This document shows, piece by piece, positions 61,136 through 64,000 of a stretch of 64,000 nt of DNA. The stretch is from Homarus americanus (taxonomy: Eukaryota > Arthropoda > Malacostraca > Decapoda > Nephropidae), in contig NW_024756914.1 in NCBI RefSeq assembly GCF_018991925.1, positions 10,515,488-10,579,487 on the forward strand, in the 5' to 3' direction. Numbering within the stretch: position 1 is the first letter of the stretch; each line of letters starts with the position of its first letter. The position numbers and the translations under genes were made by a program. Below the pieces are notes generated by a model. It searched no databases, was not told the DNA's origin, and worked only from the letters and a program-made list of their open reading frames with translations.

Positions 61136-61915
61136 CAGTGGTCCCTCGGTTAACAAAATTTCGGTTAACGAAATTCTTACAAAAATGTTTCGACATGCTT
61201 TGGCTTGCTCAACAGCTGGAAGAGTAGTCCGCCAATACAGAAATCGGTTCTAGGCTTACATTCATTACCATTTGAGTAAATATCAAGAAGGTTGTACTAT
61301 TCAATAATTTTCCAAGTTTTATATTAAAATTTTTAGTAATTTTAACACTTATTTAACATAATTGCAGTACTGGGAACTAGTTTTTGGTGCGCCCATCAGC
61401 CACTTCACTCACCCACCAAGGCCTCAGTTTGTATCTCTGTTCAGTGGAGGAAACATCTTGCTTTTGGGTCTCTTGAACACAGAGTATTTTTATGTTTTTA
61501 CAGTACAATTATTGGTCATTCTGAAATTTATTTAACATATTGACAATATATAGTGCAATGCAGTGTTGATTTAAAGAAAATAATCTTGAATTACACCTAG
61601 TGAAATTTTATGGGTGAAATGACGGCATCAAGCATTGGGTGATTTCTCTTCCACCCCCACTTCCTTCTCTTCTCCCTTCTCCTCCACCCCCAATTCTAAT
61701 TCCCATCATCATTATCATTAACCAGGAGCCTTCTACATACACACCTCAAAGTAAGTGTACTTTACTGCATTTTTTTTTTTACTTTGTATGTAATTTTCGG
61801 TGAGCTGGAACCAATTACCCAAAATCCCATTGAAACAATGGTTTCGGTTAACAAAATTTTCGGTTAACGAACGACCTTCTGGAATGAATTGTGTTCGTTA
61901 ACTGAGGGACCACTG
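61136..61915. mobile_element. Tigger-type MITE, family C, complete copy
   Basis: 780 bp. CAGTGGTCCCTCGGTTAACA at the left and GTTAACTGAGGGACCACTG at the right, TA on both sides. It is the cleanest copy of this family in the window and shows the arrangement without an LTR. Confidence 0.88.
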
Positions 61916-61917
61916 TA

Positions 61918-62640
61918 CAGTCAACCCTCACTTTACGCGGTCCCACATTCCGCGTTTCCACGTTTACACGGTGCCCTGCCAGAACCCAGGATGCTCACAT
62001 TCCGTGGTGCGTGTACCCCTTTACACTGGTGAAGTATAATTTTTTTATTTAGCTCATAAAATTCATACAAATTATCCGGCCAGAATATAATTTACATTGC
62101 TGGAATTCTTACAATTTGATGATCATTTTGAATATAAACATCATAGATTTTGCATTAGACATACAAATTTTAGATATAATGTTTACTCTGAGTAAATATG
62201 TTATCTTTTGTGCAAAATATATGACAATTATATTCAAAATATTCCTGGTCTTACAAGGAATCCAGCAATGTCAATTATATTATCCTAACTTTAGTTTGAG
62301 GTATTATTTATTAAAATTTAGTGGTTTTCCCCCCAAAATTTCTCAGAGAGGGAAGAGCCAGCAGTGTAGTGTGAGAAGAGGGGGAGGGAGTCGAGTCCAT
62401 TATTTGAATGGACATTAACTTGGCGACTGTATTTCTCTATTTCTCTTAAGTATTAATTGTGTGCATGTACCATCATAAAATTAAGATGTTATTTTTACTA
62501 GAACATAGTTGTGTGTCGTCAAAAAGTGGAGTTTGGGGGTCGGGCCACTCTCTATTGGAATTAATCCCATATGTTCTGTTGTTCACTTAACGCGGTACCC
62601 TGTGGGTTCAATTGACCGCGTTAAGCGGGGTACAACTGTA
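61918..62640. mobile_element. Tigger MITE with unlike ends
   Basis: The left end is CAGTCAACCCTCACTTTACG (as in the 13584 family) but the right end is GTTAAGCGGGGTACAACTG (as in the 18000 family). It abuts the previous element through one shared TA. The interior matches the 39273 element. Confidence 0.78.
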
Positions 62641-63025
62641 CAGTACTAAATACCAAATGACTCCAATGATATATACTGTATGTGAGTGGTTGGCGTCATA
62701 AGCAGACTAAAGCCAGATTTCCTTGTGATAATCAGGCGAAACAAATAATAGCTCTACTTTTACCTCCAATATGTGAGTGTCTTAATCCAGTTGGTTGAGG
62801 TAGACATGAAAAAACAGTAAATGAAAGGAGGCTCAATGTGTTTGTGTAATAGCTCTTCATTCCAGCCATCCTGTATTTTAGTGGGTAAAAGCTTGAAAGA
62901 GTGAAGTGGGGATCAAACATTAAAGATACAAAAGGTTGATGGTAAGAGAATACACATTGTTAAGAAAAACATCTGTACCATAACATAACACAGTACAATA
63001 CAGTCTCACTACTGAAGGATCTCAC

Positions 63026-63205
63026 CTGTAAGTGTTTTAGTTTGCTGTTGAACACCGGCCACACAGAATAATCTTCCTTCAATGAGTAATGGTTGGGGCT
63101 CAACTTAGACAATGAGGTTCTTCTTAAATTCCACTGATAGAAGAAGTAAACCACACCAGCAACAAGCACCAACACCACAAACCTCAACTTGAGAGAGTAT
63201 TTCAT
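63026..63205 (-). CDS. GalT-like gene, first coding exon with membrane anchor
   Basis: ATG at 63205; donor CAG|GTGAGA at 63025; 60 codons, phase 0. It encodes MKYSLKLRFVVLVLVAGVVY and on, a short basic N-terminus plus about 18 hydrophobic residues without an obvious cleavage site, so a type II anchor is more likely than a cleaved signal peptide. A plausible acceptor (CCCATCAG at 63226) lies 20 bases upstream of the ATG, so a noncoding 5' exon probably exists further right, perhaps beyond the window. Confidence 0.75.
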
Positions 63206-63561
63206 TGTTTCACTCCTTACGGTATCTGATGGGGTAAAAATTAATATTTCACTACATGAAAAACAAAAACAAAAATGATACCTTACAGGAATTAGAATTG
63301 GTAGTAAAAAATAAATTGGAATAAAGTCTGTGAAGCTGTGGGTTAGCCCTGATAACCTGATATCATGTAAAGATTCAATTAAAAATATAGATCACAATAA
63401 AATACTGGGGGATTTGTGTTGTTCTACGTTGGCCTCAATAACTCATCGGTGCTGCAGTGTCAAACTTTTACCACATCATTAATTTATATCATATCGTCTT
63501 GACTTACTGTACAAGTGGTATTTTGAGTTTACAGCTGGTGACTCCCCAAGTTAACGCTATA

Positions 63562-64000
63562 CAGTCAACCCTCACTTTACGCGGTCCCACATTCCGCGTT
63601 TCCACGTTAAGGCGGTACCCTGCCGGAACCCGGGATGCTCACATTCCGCGGTGCGTGTACCCCTTTACGCGGAGAGCGGCTGGCGAGCCGCGCCATTTTT
63701 GGATCCAAACCTCCCGCCATCTCTCCCGCCATGTTGTGTAAGCGGCGCAAGCAGGGTGCGCACAAGGTCGCCCAGTCATCAAAACATTACTGAGTTCTTC
63801 ACCCGCCACCCACCACAGCCGGCCCAAGTCAGTGATAGTGATAATTATAGTGAGGATATGGACTTATATGGACTTTGAGGAGTTTGACAAAGAGGCCCTG
63901 CAAGCCTCTGTGGTGGATAGTGATACAATTGATACAGGTGAGGGCCAATAATCTGCCCTCTGCCTCGGAACCAACCCCCCCTCCCCGTGTGCCCAGCCAT
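63562..64000. mobile_element. Tigger MITE, family A, cut by window edge
   Basis: CAGTCAACCCTCACTTTACG after TA, then sequence nearly identical to 9096-9540, including the transposase-tail peptide frame (NITEFFTRHPPQPAQVSDSD). Most differences from the 9096 copy are at CG dinucleotides. Confidence 0.88.

Overview
This is a eukaryotic nuclear window, almost certainly from an invertebrate with a large, repeat-rich genome. An arthropod is most likely, and I favour a decapod crustacean. The reasons are split genes with GT-AG introns of 0.8 to 7.6 kb, very many pogo/Tigger-type DNA transposons and their short derivatives, a CR1-like LINE, long TAA and TG/CGTG microsatellites, and no bacterial gene organisation. 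The species is an inference that I cannot prove from this sequence.

Two host genes point toward each other. On the + strand, from the left edge to about 9.1 kb, are the last four coding exons (555-1498, 3646-3785, 6171-6417, 8007-9077) of a BTB/POZ-type C2H2 zinc-finger protein. The end of a BTB domain is followed by eight C2H2 fingers and a long polar C-terminal tail; the 5' exons lie outside the window. On the - strand, from 63.2 kb down to 33.1 kb, is a complete eight-exon coding sequence of 453 codons. Its product has an N-terminal membrane anchor followed by a galactose-1-phosphate uridylyltransferase-like (HIT superfamily) domain with CxxC and HPHLH motifs. All splice phases join without a stop in both models.

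Most of the rest is transposon. Tigger-type elements carry CAG...CTG termini and TA target duplications. One (13584-16239) has an uninterrupted 612-codon transposase with a D/D/D triad. A related copy (18000-20602) is broken by one nonsense change and a 2-bp deletion. Two more degraded transposases lie at 51.7-54.2 kb and 54.4-55.8 kb. At least ten non-autonomous relatives with several different terminal sequences are scattered through introns and intergenic DNA. A broken, 5'-truncated CR1-like LINE (40008-43380) has a 10-bp target duplication inside one of these elements, and a probable solo LTR (30688-32305) interrupts another. The 21.5-30.0 kb interval holds nothing I can identify.

The most unusual window-wide signal is a strong excess of the heptamers TACAGTA and TACTGTA, including mixed-orientation strings of TACAG and TACTG pentamers (best at 49187-49231). 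They look like stacked excision footprints of CAG-ended, TA-targeting transposons. That interpretation is inference; a repeat-borne motif is the main alternative.
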